A DNA stretch of 64,000 nucleotides from an uncultured Clostridium sp. (lineage in GTDB: Bacteria > Bacillota > Clostridia > TANB77 > CAG-508): positions 62,001 through 126,000 of the forward strand of contig USGY01000001.1 of assembly GCA_900554365.1 (NCBI GenBank). Direction: 5' to 3'. Positions 57,557-64,000 of the stretch are shown here, one piece after another. How positions within the stretch are numbered: position 1 is the stretch's first letter; each line of letters begins with the position of its first letter. The notes under the pieces were generated by a model. It was not told the DNA's origin. It saw only the letters and a program-made list of their open reading frames with translations, and did no database searches. A program made the translations under genes and the position numbers.

Positions 57557-58000
57557 ATGTATACATTAGAAGAGTTTGATAGAGAAAAAACGAAAGTTTT
57601 AAGATATATATTGTATAAAAAAAGAAGCGAACATGAGGTAAGAACTAAATTTCAAAAGTCAATAGAAGAAAATTTGTTAGAAGATATTATAGAATATTTA
57701 AAAGAAGCAAAATACATAGATGATAAAGAATACATAAGAAAAACTGTTAATAATTTTATGATATTAAAAAATTTATCAATAAGAGAAATAAAATATAAAT
57801 TATTAGCTAAAGGTTTAAAAAAGGATGATATAGAAGATTATATTTATGAGAATAAAGATGAATTAGAAAATTTTGAAATGAAATCTGCACAAAATATAAT
57901 TTATAAAAAAGCAACATCACTTGACGAAAATGAAATAAAACAATTTTTATTAAAAAAGGGGTATAAGTCAGAAAACATAAATAAAGCATTTGAAGATTAA
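57557..58000 (+). CDS. recX: Regulatory protein RecX
   Basis: 147 residues. VLRYILYKKRSEHEVRTKF, the YLKEAKYIDDKEYIRK segment and the repeated helical units (REIKYKLLAKGLKKDDIE) fit RecX. It modulates RecA filament growth and is expected downstream of recA. AAGAAGGG precedes the ATG. scpA follows after 12 bases. Confidence 0.9.
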   Translation: MYTLEEFDREKTKVLRYILYKKRSEHEVRTKFQKSIEENLLEDIIEYLKEAKYIDDKEYIRKTVNNFMILKNLSIREIKYKLLAKGLKKDDIEDYIYENKDELENFEMKSAQNIIYKKATSLDENEIKQFLLKKGYKSENINKAFED

Positions 58001-58012
58001 AAGGAGAAATAT

Positions 58013-58765
58013 ATGGCAATTTTAACATTAGAAACAAAAAAATATGCGATAAAAACAGAAAAATTTGAAGGACCTTTAGATTTATTATGTCATTTAATTG
58101 ATAAAAACAAAATGGATATTTATGATATAAATTTAAGTGAAATAACAGATCAATATATAAGCTATTTAAAAGAACAAGAAAAACTAAACTTGGAAATAGC
58201 TAGTGAGTTTTTAGTTATGGCATCAACTTTGCTATATTTAAAATCAAAAAAACTACTTCCAAAGCAAGAAGAGGAAGAAGAGGAAATAACAGAAGAAGAA
58301 TTAATTAAAAGAATCATAGAATATAAGAAATTCAAGGAGATAAGCAAAAAGTTAAAAGAAAATTATACATCTTTTTCAAAAAGATATTTTAAGAATCAAG
58401 AAAATATAAAGCTACCAAAACAAAAAATCGAAAAAAATTATAATAAAAATGCAATACCAGATATCTATCAAAAAATCTGGAATAAAAATAAAGAAAAAAT
58501 TAATTTAAATGCTAAAAATATTGAAAAAATAGCAATAACAGATAATTATACAGTAGCAAGCAAAGTTAAAGAAATGTTTAGAGTTTTAGTAAAACAAAAA
58601 AGATTTGTTTTTAATAGACTATTTTCTTTAAAGCAACATAATAAACAAGAAGTAGTAACAGCATTTTCAGGATTATTAGAATTATCAAGAAGAAATAAAG
58701 TTTTAACAAAACAAGATGAGTTATTTGGAGATATAGAGGTAGAAAAAGCTAAAAAAACTTCATAA
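58013..58765 (+). CDS. scpA: Segregation and condensation protein A
   Basis: 250 residues. The kleisin N-terminus KFEGPLDLLCHLIDKNKMDIYDI and SEITDQYISYL are diagnostic; the ASEFLVMASTLLYLKSKKLLP helix follows, and a C-terminal winged helix (VTAFSGLLELSRRNKVLTKQDELFGDI, quoted in part) closes the protein. It bridges the Smc dimer. The partner scpB, usually next, is replaced here by the DUF2953 gene. Confidence 0.93.
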   Translation: MAILTLETKKYAIKTEKFEGPLDLLCHLIDKNKMDIYDINLSEITDQYISYLKEQEKLNLEIASEFLVMASTLLYLKSKKLLPKQEEEEEEITEEELIKRIIEYKKFKEISKKLKENYTSFSKRYFKNQENIKLPKQKIEKNYNKNAIPDIYQKIWNKNKEKINLNAKNIEKIAITDNYTVASKVKEMFRVLVKQKRFVFNRLFSLKQHNKQEVVTAFSGLLELSRRNKVLTKQDELFGDIEVEKAKKTS

Positions 58766-58837
58766 TATTAGAATAAAATGATTAAAAATACTAAAGTTGG
58801 AAAAACTAATATAAAACCTTTGAAGGAAGGTGAGATA

Positions 58838-59470
58838 TTGGTTTTTCTTTTTTTTATACCAATTATGTTTTTGTTAATAATTATGCTTGCATTTTCAAAA
58901 ATAAAAATTTGTATTGATGATTATAGATATATATCAACATTGCCTAAATTAAAGAAAACAGAATATAAAATAACGGTGTGCTTATATGTATTAAAAATAA
59001 TACCTGTATTAAAAATAAAAATAAATAAAAATAAATTTAAAAAGATAAGAGAAAAACTAAAAGAAAAGTTTAGAAATATAGATTTATTAGATATTGAAAA
59101 AGAAAAAGAAATAAATAAAAAAATATTAAAAGCAACTAAAGTTTTAAATATAAACATTGATAAATTTAATTTAAAAGTAGAATTAGGAACAGAAAATGTA
59201 ATATTTTCATCAATAATTATACCAATTGTTGGAACTTTAGTAGCATGGTTTTTGCAAAGAGAAAACGTTAGTTATAATAAGCAAACATTTGATATTAAGC
59301 CAATATATTATAATCAAAATTTATTGAATATATTGTTTTCAGGTATATTTGAAATAAAAATGATACATATTATAAATATAATATATATCTTAACAAAAAA
59401 AGAAGGAGTGAAAAAATATGAGCGAACAACAACATCCAATAGAAGGACTTATGGTTACAGCCATGAATAG
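58838..59470 (+). CDS. DUF2953 membrane protein (YtfI-like)
   Basis: About 210 residues. A TTG start at 58838 is preferred: AAGGAAGGTGAG (58823-58834) precedes it and the product begins with the membrane helix FLFFIPIMFLL. An ATG at 58778 gives 20 more residues but lacks a site. The family has an N-terminal helix, a charged middle (LKEKFRNIDLLDIEKEKE) and a second hydrophobic segment (IIPIVGTLVAWFL). Its linkage to gerW (ytfJ) is conserved in spore formers. It overlaps gerW by 53 bases. Confidence 0.75.
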   Translation: MVFLFFIPIMFLLIIMLAFSKIKICIDDYRYISTLPKLKKTEYKITVCLYVLKIIPVLKIKINKNKFKKIREKLKEKFRNIDLLDIEKEKEINKKILKATKVLNINIDKFNLKVELGTENVIFSSIIIPIVGTLVAWFLQRENVSYNKQTFDIKPIYYNQNLLNILFSGIFEIKMIHIINIIYILTKKEGVKKYERTTTSNRRTYGYSHE

Positions 59471-60014
59471 CATTCAAGATATGATTGATGTAAATACAAT
59501 AATTGGAGAGCCTATTGAAACATCGAATAATATTGTGATTATTCCAATATCAAAAGTTTCTTTTGGGTTTGCAGCAGGTGGAAGTGAGTTTAAAGGAGAG
59601 ACAGTTGATGAATATACTAAAAGAGATAAAGAAGAGGCAATTCAATATAGACTACCATTCGGAGGTGGTTCAGGAGCAGGCGTTACTATAAATCCAATAG
59701 CCTTTTTAGTTATTCAACCAAATAACGTAAAATTGATGCCAGTAAATCATACATCTTCACTAGATAAATTACTTGATTATATGCCAGATTTAATGGAAAA
59801 AGCAAATAATATGATGAATCGATGTGTACAGACAAAAAAAGAACAAACACAGAAAATAATAAAAGAAATACAAAAAAATAGACATGATACTACTAAAAAT
59901 GATAATAAAGATAAAGAGAAAGAAAAAGAACAGATTTCAAAACATAAAGAAGAAGATATAAAACCAAATGAAACATATGAATTTGAATATGATGACACTT
60001 TAGAAGATGAATAA
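59418..60014 (+). CDS. gerW: GerW (YtfJ) family sporulation protein
   Basis: 198 residues. The conserved core MVTAMNSIQDMIDVNTIIG, VIIPISKVSFGFAAGGSEF and PFGGGSGAGVTINPIAFLV defines the family, needed for proper spore germination in Bacillus. Residues after about 135 form a long Lys/Glu tail beyond the usual family end. AAGGAGTG lies inside the preceding gene before its ATG. Confidence 0.92.
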   Translation: MSEQQHPIEGLMVTAMNSIQDMIDVNTIIGEPIETSNNIVIIPISKVSFGFAAGGSEFKGETVDEYTKRDKEEAIQYRLPFGGGSGAGVTINPIAFLVIQPNNVKLMPVNHTSSLDKLLDYMPDLMEKANNMMNRCVQTKKEQTQKIIKEIQKNRHDTTKNDNKDKEKEKEQISKHKEEDIKPNETYEFEYDDTLEDE

Positions 60015-60020
60015 AAAATA

Positions 60021-60048
60021 AGAAGCGGATAAAACCCGCTTCTATTTT
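60021..60048. terminator. Intrinsic terminator after gerW
   Basis: AGAAGCGG (60021-60028) pairs with CCGCTTCT (60036-60043), then T-rich; convergent with the next gene. Confidence 0.85.
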
Positions 60049-60059
60049 TATAATAAGTA

Positions 60060-60847
60060 TTATCTTAATAATCCTACCCATGAATAATAAATCTGTTTAG
60101 TAATAGTAAATAAATTAGTTTTTTCTATAGAATCTTTAGCAACAATATCAACGTTTCCTAATGTTTCACCATTAGAAGAAAAAGAAATTTCACCCAGTTT
60201 TTGACCAGCAACAATAGGCGCAGATATGCTATCTGGTAATGAAACATTTTGTTCAATATTTTGATCTTTACCTTTTTCAATTAAAGTGCCACAATCATCA
60301 TTTAATACCGCATCTAATTTGTTTTGTGTACCTTTATTAACATCAATAGTTTTTATAACATCATTTTTCTTGCCAAATTCTTTAAATGAAAAATTATTAA
60401 AACCATAATCTAAAAGTTTTTGAGCTTCACTAAATCTGACTTTTGTAGAAGGAGCTTTCATAATAACAGCTATTAAAGATAAATTATCTCTTGTAGCACT
60501 TGCTGATAAGTTATATAAAGCCAAGCCTGTTGAACCTGTTTTTAAACCAGTAGCACCTTTATAATATTTAATTAGCTTATTGGTATTTGATAATTGAGAT
60601 TTTCCACCACGTAAAGTATCCATCCAAATTGTAGTGTATTTAGTTACATTAGGGTGCTTAGATAATAATTCTCTAGACATTAAAGAAATATCATAACTTG
60701 ATGTAACATGCCCATCTTCATCTAAACCATGACAATTTTTAAATGTAGTATCATTCATGCCTAATTCTTTAGCTTTGTCATTCATCATTTGAACAAAAGC
60801 TTCTTCTGAACCAGCAATGTATTCGGCCATTGCAACTACACAATCAT
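60060..60847 (-). pseudogene. dacF: D-alanyl-D-alanine carboxypeptidase (DacF/DacB type), 5' half displaced by a mobile element
   Basis: The minus-strand frame carries only the C-terminal part: from DCVVAMAEYIAGSEEAF through TGLKTGSTGLA (KTG motif) to a complete C-terminal beta domain and amphipathic end (IYYSWVGLLR). The homology begins inside the SxN motif: the expected SAND... is TVYD..., so the match breaks at about 60847. The SxxK nucleophile region and signal peptide are missing. The following 150 bases are unrelated and lead into mobile-element genes. The remnant shows no stops or shifts, so the insertion is recent or reversible. In Bacillus dacF is a forespore gene; whether this copy is dacF or dacB is not decided. 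Confidence 0.85.
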
Positions 60848-60982
60848 AGACTGTACAATTTAAGCACAAGTGAAAAGTATTGAAAAATAAGAAAAAATTG
60901 ATTATAAACACCTATAAAAAACTGCTAATATTTAGTGGTTTTTTTATTTTTGTTAAAAAGATTGAAAAAGAGGTGAATAAAA

Positions 60983-61084
60983 ATGTGGCAATTTATATTA
61001 GGATTATTTATAGGTGCTAATGTTTCATTATTATTATATGCAATAATTCTTGTTGGCAAAAGGAGTGATACATACAATGAATGA
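60983..61084 (+). CDS. DUF3789-family small membrane protein
   Basis: 33 residues starting MWQFILGLFIGANVSLLL: one membrane helix and a short polar tail, the form of DUF3789 proteins that are almost confined to conjugative elements. AAGAGGTG precedes the ATG. Its end overlaps the next gene by 8 bases. Role unknown. Confidence 0.75.
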   Translation: MWQFILGLFIGANVSLLLYAIILVGKRSDTYNE

Positions 61085-61892
61085 AGAAAATAAAATAGGA
61101 TATTATGCAATCATTCCTGCAACTGTTTTATTCAATGAAAAGATTAAGGCTAATGAAAAATTGTTATATGCTATAATAACTGTTCTATCCAATAAAGAAG
61201 GATATTGTTATGCATCGAATAATTATTTAGGAAGATTATTAAATGCACAACCACACACTATTTCAAAATGGGTATCGCATTTAAAATCATTAGGATTTGT
61301 ATGTTTAGATATAATAAAGAATGATAAAGGAGAAATTATACAACGAAGAATTTATCCTAATGATACACCCTATACGATAAACAGGACATACCCCTATGCG
61401 ATAGATAGGACAGAGGGTATGTCCCAAAAAGGACAATATAATAATATAATAGATAATAATATAAATAATAAGAAGATAGATAGATTATTTAATTATATAA
61501 TAGACAAAGATAAAGAAAAAGAAATTCCAGAAGAATTTATAAATGTTGAATATAATGAAATAATTGTTGCATTAAAAAGATATGAAATGTTTTATTCAAA
61601 AGAAAGTATGCAATATATATCTTCTGAAAATTTGGATAGAATTAAAGATATAACATACATTATTGCATTAATGGTAAAAAATAGACTGTTCTATTTATCT
61701 AATAAGGTTAGTAGAGATAAGTTGATTCAAATGTATAATGATTGCAAAAATAGGGAGAATCAATATAAAGGAACAGATAATCAAATTGAAAATTTTATTA
61801 ACTACTATTATAAGAGTGTAGAAAACGAATTAACGAAGGATGTATCAACACCTTCTTTTTTTATACCAGATAATAGTGAAATAGAAATTTAA
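61077..61892 (+). CDS. Winged-helix replication-initiator-type protein of the element
   Basis: 271 residues. The start at 61077 has AAAGGAGTGAT upstream. The N-terminal domain YYAIIPATVLFNEKIKANEKLLYAIITVLSN (quoted in part) followed by YLGRLLNAQPHTISKWVSHLKSLGF is the winged-helix of element and phage replication organisers. The middle is Asn/Lys/Ile-rich low complexity (about residues 115-150). The C-terminal 100 residues are helical without clear motif. Confidence 0.7.
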   Translation: MNEENKIGYYAIIPATVLFNEKIKANEKLLYAIITVLSNKEGYCYASNNYLGRLLNAQPHTISKWVSHLKSLGFVCLDIIKNDKGEIIQRRIYPNDTPYTINRTYPYAIDRTEGMSQKGQYNNIIDNNINNKKIDRLFNYIIDKDKEKEIPEEFINVEYNEIIVALKRYEMFYSKESMQYISSENLDRIKDITYIIALMVKNRLFYLSNKVSRDKLIQMYNDCKNRENQYKGTDNQIENFINYYYKSVENELTKDVSTPSFFIPDNSEIEI

Positions 61893-61916
61893 TATATAGT
61901 AGAGGAGGTGTTTCTT

Positions 61917-61931
61917 ATGCCATATCCATAA
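61917..61931 (+). other. Four-codon frame behind a very strong ribosome site
   Basis: AGAGGAGGTG (61901-61910) is a near-perfect Shine-Dalgarno, followed by ATG CCA TAT CCA TAA. It may be a decayed gene start or a leader peptide for the gene at 61973. Confidence 0.3.
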
Positions 61932-61972
61932 GGTATAAAAAATAAAATATTAAGAGAAAGGAGAATTTTTCA

Positions 61973-62296
61973 ATGAAGATTTACAAAGTAACATATAGAA
62001 ACATTTATATTGAATCTGGTGAAAACGAAACTATTACAACAGTTTTTTTAGATAAAACTTTAGCTCTTAAATTTTATCAAAGAGAAAAAGAAAAGATAAA
62101 AAAACAGGAAGAAGAATTAGATATGGAAGATTATTGCATTGATGAAACCGATTCATTATACGAAAGATATTTAGATGGACGCTCTGCCGAAGATTCTATT
62201 GCCGTTTTTATAGAAGAAGATGAAACCTATGATGAAAGAATGTTACAAGAATTACAAAAATCACAAAGCGAAAAGGATAAAGACTATGAAATGTAA
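61973..62296 (+). CDS. Hypothetical element protein, acidic
   Basis: 107 residues, starting MKIYKVTYRNIYIESGEN. The first 45 residues are beta-type; the rest is strongly acidic and helical (KKQEEELDMEDY..). The start is supported by AAAGGAG. Similar small proteins are common in conjugative elements; I do not recognise a named family with certainty. Its stop overlaps the sortase start (ATGAAATGTAA). Confidence 0.6.
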   Translation: MKIYKVTYRNIYIESGENETITTVFLDKTLALKFYQREKEKIKKQEEELDMEDYCIDETDSLYERYLDGRSAEDSIAVFIEEDETYDERMLQELQKSQSEKDKDYEM

Positions 62297-63005
62297 GAAA
62301 ATATTAGTTATAATGCTAATTCTTATATTTATTATAGTCTTTTCTATATGTGTGTATTTATTGTTAAAAGATCTGCAAGAGTTAAATGAAAGCAATGAAT
62401 CTACAGAAGATTTGATTGAAGAATCCGTTGAAATAAATGAAGAAACACAGGAAAAGAAAATAGATTGGGATTATCTAAAATCAGTTAATGAAGATATAGT
62501 TGCTTGGATTGAAATTGAAGGCACGAATATAAATTATCCTATTCTAAAAGATAAGGATGTTTATTACTTAAAACATTCATTTGATAAGACATATAATAGT
62601 AATGGATCTATATTCACAACAGATTTATTACCATTTGAAACTAATGAAACAATAGTATATGGGCATAATATGAAGAATGGAAGTATGTTTTCAAATTTGG
62701 GTAATTATTTGGATAAGGATTTTCTTTATTCTCATCTCAAATTTAAAATATATACTCCAAATTGCGACTATGAAGCAACAATTTTTAGTGTGTATTCTAT
62801 AGGAATTTCAACTGAAAGTAATAATATAAAATTATTAGATTTTAGTGAAAGAATAAAATACTATGAAAAGGCTAGTAAATATGATATTGAATATAATGGA
62901 GGTATCAATAAAATAGTTAAGTTATCTACTTGTTCTTATATAAATGCAAAAACAAGACCAACAGATCAGAGATACTACATTATTGCTAGTCTTATACCTA
63001 TGTAA
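62286..63005 (+). CDS. srtB: Class B sortase
   Basis: 239 residues. An N-terminal membrane anchor (about 6-27) is followed by the sortase B barrel: INYPILKDKDVYYLKH, catalytic His in VYGHNM, catalytic Cys in KLSTCSY and the Arg in DQRYYIIA. The ATG at 62286 overlaps the preceding gene. It would attach surface proteins to the wall or cleave a mating-channel substrate; no classical NPQTN/LPxTG target is visible in the window. Confidence 0.92.
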   Translation: MKCKKILVIMLILIFIIVFSICVYLLLKDLQELNESNESTEDLIEESVEINEETQEKKIDWDYLKSVNEDIVAWIEIEGTNINYPILKDKDVYYLKHSFDKTYNSNGSIFTTDLLPFETNETIVYGHNMKNGSMFSNLGNYLDKDFLYSHLKFKIYTPNCDYEATIFSVYSIGISTESNNIKLLDFSERIKYYEKASKYDIEYNGGINKIVKLSTCSYINAKTRPTDQRYYIIASLIPM

Positions 63006-63075
63006 AAAGAAATTGTGGAAAAAGGGCTGACAAATTTTAAATTTCACGTTATTATTATAGTAGGAGGTGTCTATT

Positions 63076-63804
63076 ATGATGAAAAAGAGAATCCTTATAA
63101 TAATAATTTTGATATTAGTTATTCTTGGAATCGGAGGAACTTTATATTTCATATCGTACAAGAATGATAGTCAAGGTAAAATAGATAATGCAAATGAATT
63201 AAGTCCTATGCCAGAAAATATAATCAAGTCTATTGCAGATGATACAAATACAGTAGTTAATGAAATTGAGAGTAATCCTGTTGAAGAAAATATTGAAACT
63301 ACTATTACTGAAACAAATAATGAAAATACAGAAGTAGTTGAAGCTAAACAGGAAACTCAAACAACTACGAAAAATACACAATCATCTACTCAAACAAAGA
63401 GTGGTCCATCAAATAATAATTCAAGTACACCAAAGAAAGAAAATGTAACACAAAGTACAAGTCAAACAACAACACATACATCTACAACTACTTCAGTAAC
63501 TAATCCTACTTCTCAATCATCAAGTAGTCAAAATAATAAACAAGAAGAAACTAAAACAGAGCAAAAAGTTGAAAGATGTACTAATAATAACAATCACGGA
63601 ATGAATATAGGAAACTCTGGAAAATGGTTTAATTCTAAAAATGATGCTATTGCTTACTATAATCAACAAATAAAATATTGGGGAGATCAATGGGAAAACA
63701 ACAAAATAGATAATGACACATATTATAAAAATTGTCCTTCTGGATATGAAGTATGGGATTGTATGTATTGTGGTAAATGGACTATAAACTTTTATTACAG
63801 ATAA
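63076..63804 (+). CDS. Membrane-anchored Ser/Thr/Gln-rich surface protein of the element
   Basis: 242 residues. One N-terminal helix (about 6-25), then a low-complexity Thr/Ser/Asn/Gln stretch (about 55-160), then a compact C-terminal domain with four Cys (RCTNNNNHG.., NCPSGYEVWDCMYCGKW). The start is set by TAGGAGGTG. It is downstream of the sortase; the long flexible linker suggests a domain displayed beyond the cell wall. The C-terminal domain is not recognised. Confidence 0.65.
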   Translation: MMKKRILIIIILILVILGIGGTLYFISYKNDSQGKIDNANELSPMPENIIKSIADDTNTVVNEIESNPVEENIETTITETNNENTEVVEAKQETQTTTKNTQSSTQTKSGPSNNNSSTPKKENVTQSTSQTTTHTSTTTSVTNPTSQSSSSQNNKQEETKTEQKVERCTNNNNHGMNIGNSGKWFNSKNDAIAYYNQQIKYWGDQWENNKIDNDTYYKNCPSGYEVWDCMYCGKWTINFYYR

Positions 63805-63818
63805 GTAAAACTATATAA

Positions 63819-63849
63819 AGGTCAAGATTGAGTTCTTGGCTCTTTTTTT
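63819..63849 (+). terminator. Intrinsic terminator within the element
   Basis: GTCAAGA and TCTTGGC can pair (one G-T) and are followed by about seven T. Confidence 0.55.
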
Positions 63850-63863
63850 ATGGGAGGAAAACT

Positions 63864-64000
63864 ATGATAAAAAGAGTGTTAAAAATAATAGAAAGATTAA
63901 ATGCAGAAAAATCTAAATTTGTAACTGAACAATCTAAACTACAAAAGAAAATTGATGATATTGACATTAAAATAAAAAATTATACTACAATAAAAAAGGA
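63864..64000 (+). CDS. DUF4315-like coiled-coil protein, 3' end outside window
   Basis: Starts MIKRVLKIIERLNAEKSKF and continues as a Lys-rich coiled coil to the window edge (45 codons visible). Short coiled-coil proteins of the DUF4315 family occupy this position in Clostridial conjugative elements. GGGAGGAAA precedes the ATG. Confidence 0.55.
   Translation, partial: MIKRVLKIIERLNAEKSKFVTEQSKLQKKIDDIDIKIKNYTTIKK

Larger units (their letters stand above)
60848..64000 (+). mobile_element. Left end of an integrative conjugative-type element (continues beyond window)
   Basis: From the break in the carboxypeptidase gene onward all genes are of element type: a DUF3789 small membrane protein, a winged-helix replication-type protein, a class B sortase, a Ser/Thr-rich surface protein and a DUF4315 protein. 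This set is typical of Tn916-like and CD1107-type elements of Clostridia. Integrase and relaxase genes are not in view. The sequence 60848-60982 is non-coding and should hold the element end; no clear terminal repeat could be confirmed without the other end. Confidence 0.75.

Noticed and set aside
60060..60911. Carboxypeptidase as a complete gene with an alternative start
   Set aside because: The N-terminal 28 residues of the open frame are AT-rich noise and the SxxK nucleophile region is missing.

Overview
The window is about 64 kb of AT-rich DNA, with almost exclusively A/T third codon positions and AGA as the dominant Arg codon. It comes from a spore-forming, anaerobic Firmicute of the Clostridia type, probably an uncultured gut lineage. 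The evidence is a spoIIAA-spoIIAB-sigF operon with spoIID and a spoIIQ-like gene, plus spoVS, gerW, a class III (anaerobic) ribonucleotide reductase, a pta-ackA acetate pathway, T-box controlled tRNA synthetases and Firmicute-style rny-ymdB-spoVS order. Nearly everything up to 60.8 kb is chromosomal housekeeping. From about 60.85 kb to the end the sequence is the left end of an integrative conjugative-type element inserted in a D-alanyl-D-alanine carboxypeptidase gene.

Layout. 0-2.8 kb: end of an unusual F1-ATPase-like cluster (divergent beta, short epsilon, two membrane proteins). 2.8-5.8: T-box and valS. 5.8-9.5: Spo0A-box-flanked spoIIA operon, spoIID, and a spoIIQ-like M23 gene behind a good sigma-F promoter. 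9.5-14.8: lexA and a heterodimeric ABC exporter. 14.8-25.3: BI-1 protein, addA, rqcH, a DnaB-like ATPase, two hydrolases. 25.3-27.9: accD-accA-fabI fatty-acid synthesis. 28-33.9: recJ, relA, a metallo-beta-lactamase-fold gene, hisS. 33.9-37: Crp/Fnr regulator divergent from nrdD with shared inverted-repeat operators. 37-39.1: gatD-murT (lipid II amidation). 39.2-43: nucleotidase, thioredoxin-reductase-like, rluA-type, trmB, a 25-residue-repeat protein. 43-46.5: pta and two tandem acetate kinases. 46.5-50: T-box and a type-2 ileS. 50.1-54.5: DUF3006, ComEC-like hydrolase, rny, ymdB, spoVS. 54.5-60: solute-binding protein, recA, recX, scpA, DUF2953, gerW. 60.06-64: dacF remnant and the mobile element.

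The main result concerns codon CGG. Reading all coding frames by eye, I find roughly 60 CGG trinucleotides lying out of frame inside genes, but only three in-frame CGG codons. All three sit exactly where a reading frame must move +1 for a conserved protein to continue: sigF (6936), addA inside its Walker A motif (15748), and an Mbeg1-like hydrolase inside its nucleophile elbow (24759). In each case skipping the C and reading GGN as Gly restores the exact family motif, while staying in frame hits a stop within 3-13 codons. I see no frameshift in the window at any other codon. This is what would be expected if CGG has no usable tRNA and acts as a +1 frameshift (or quadruplet CGGN) site. A motif-specific sequencing artefact is the main competing explanation.
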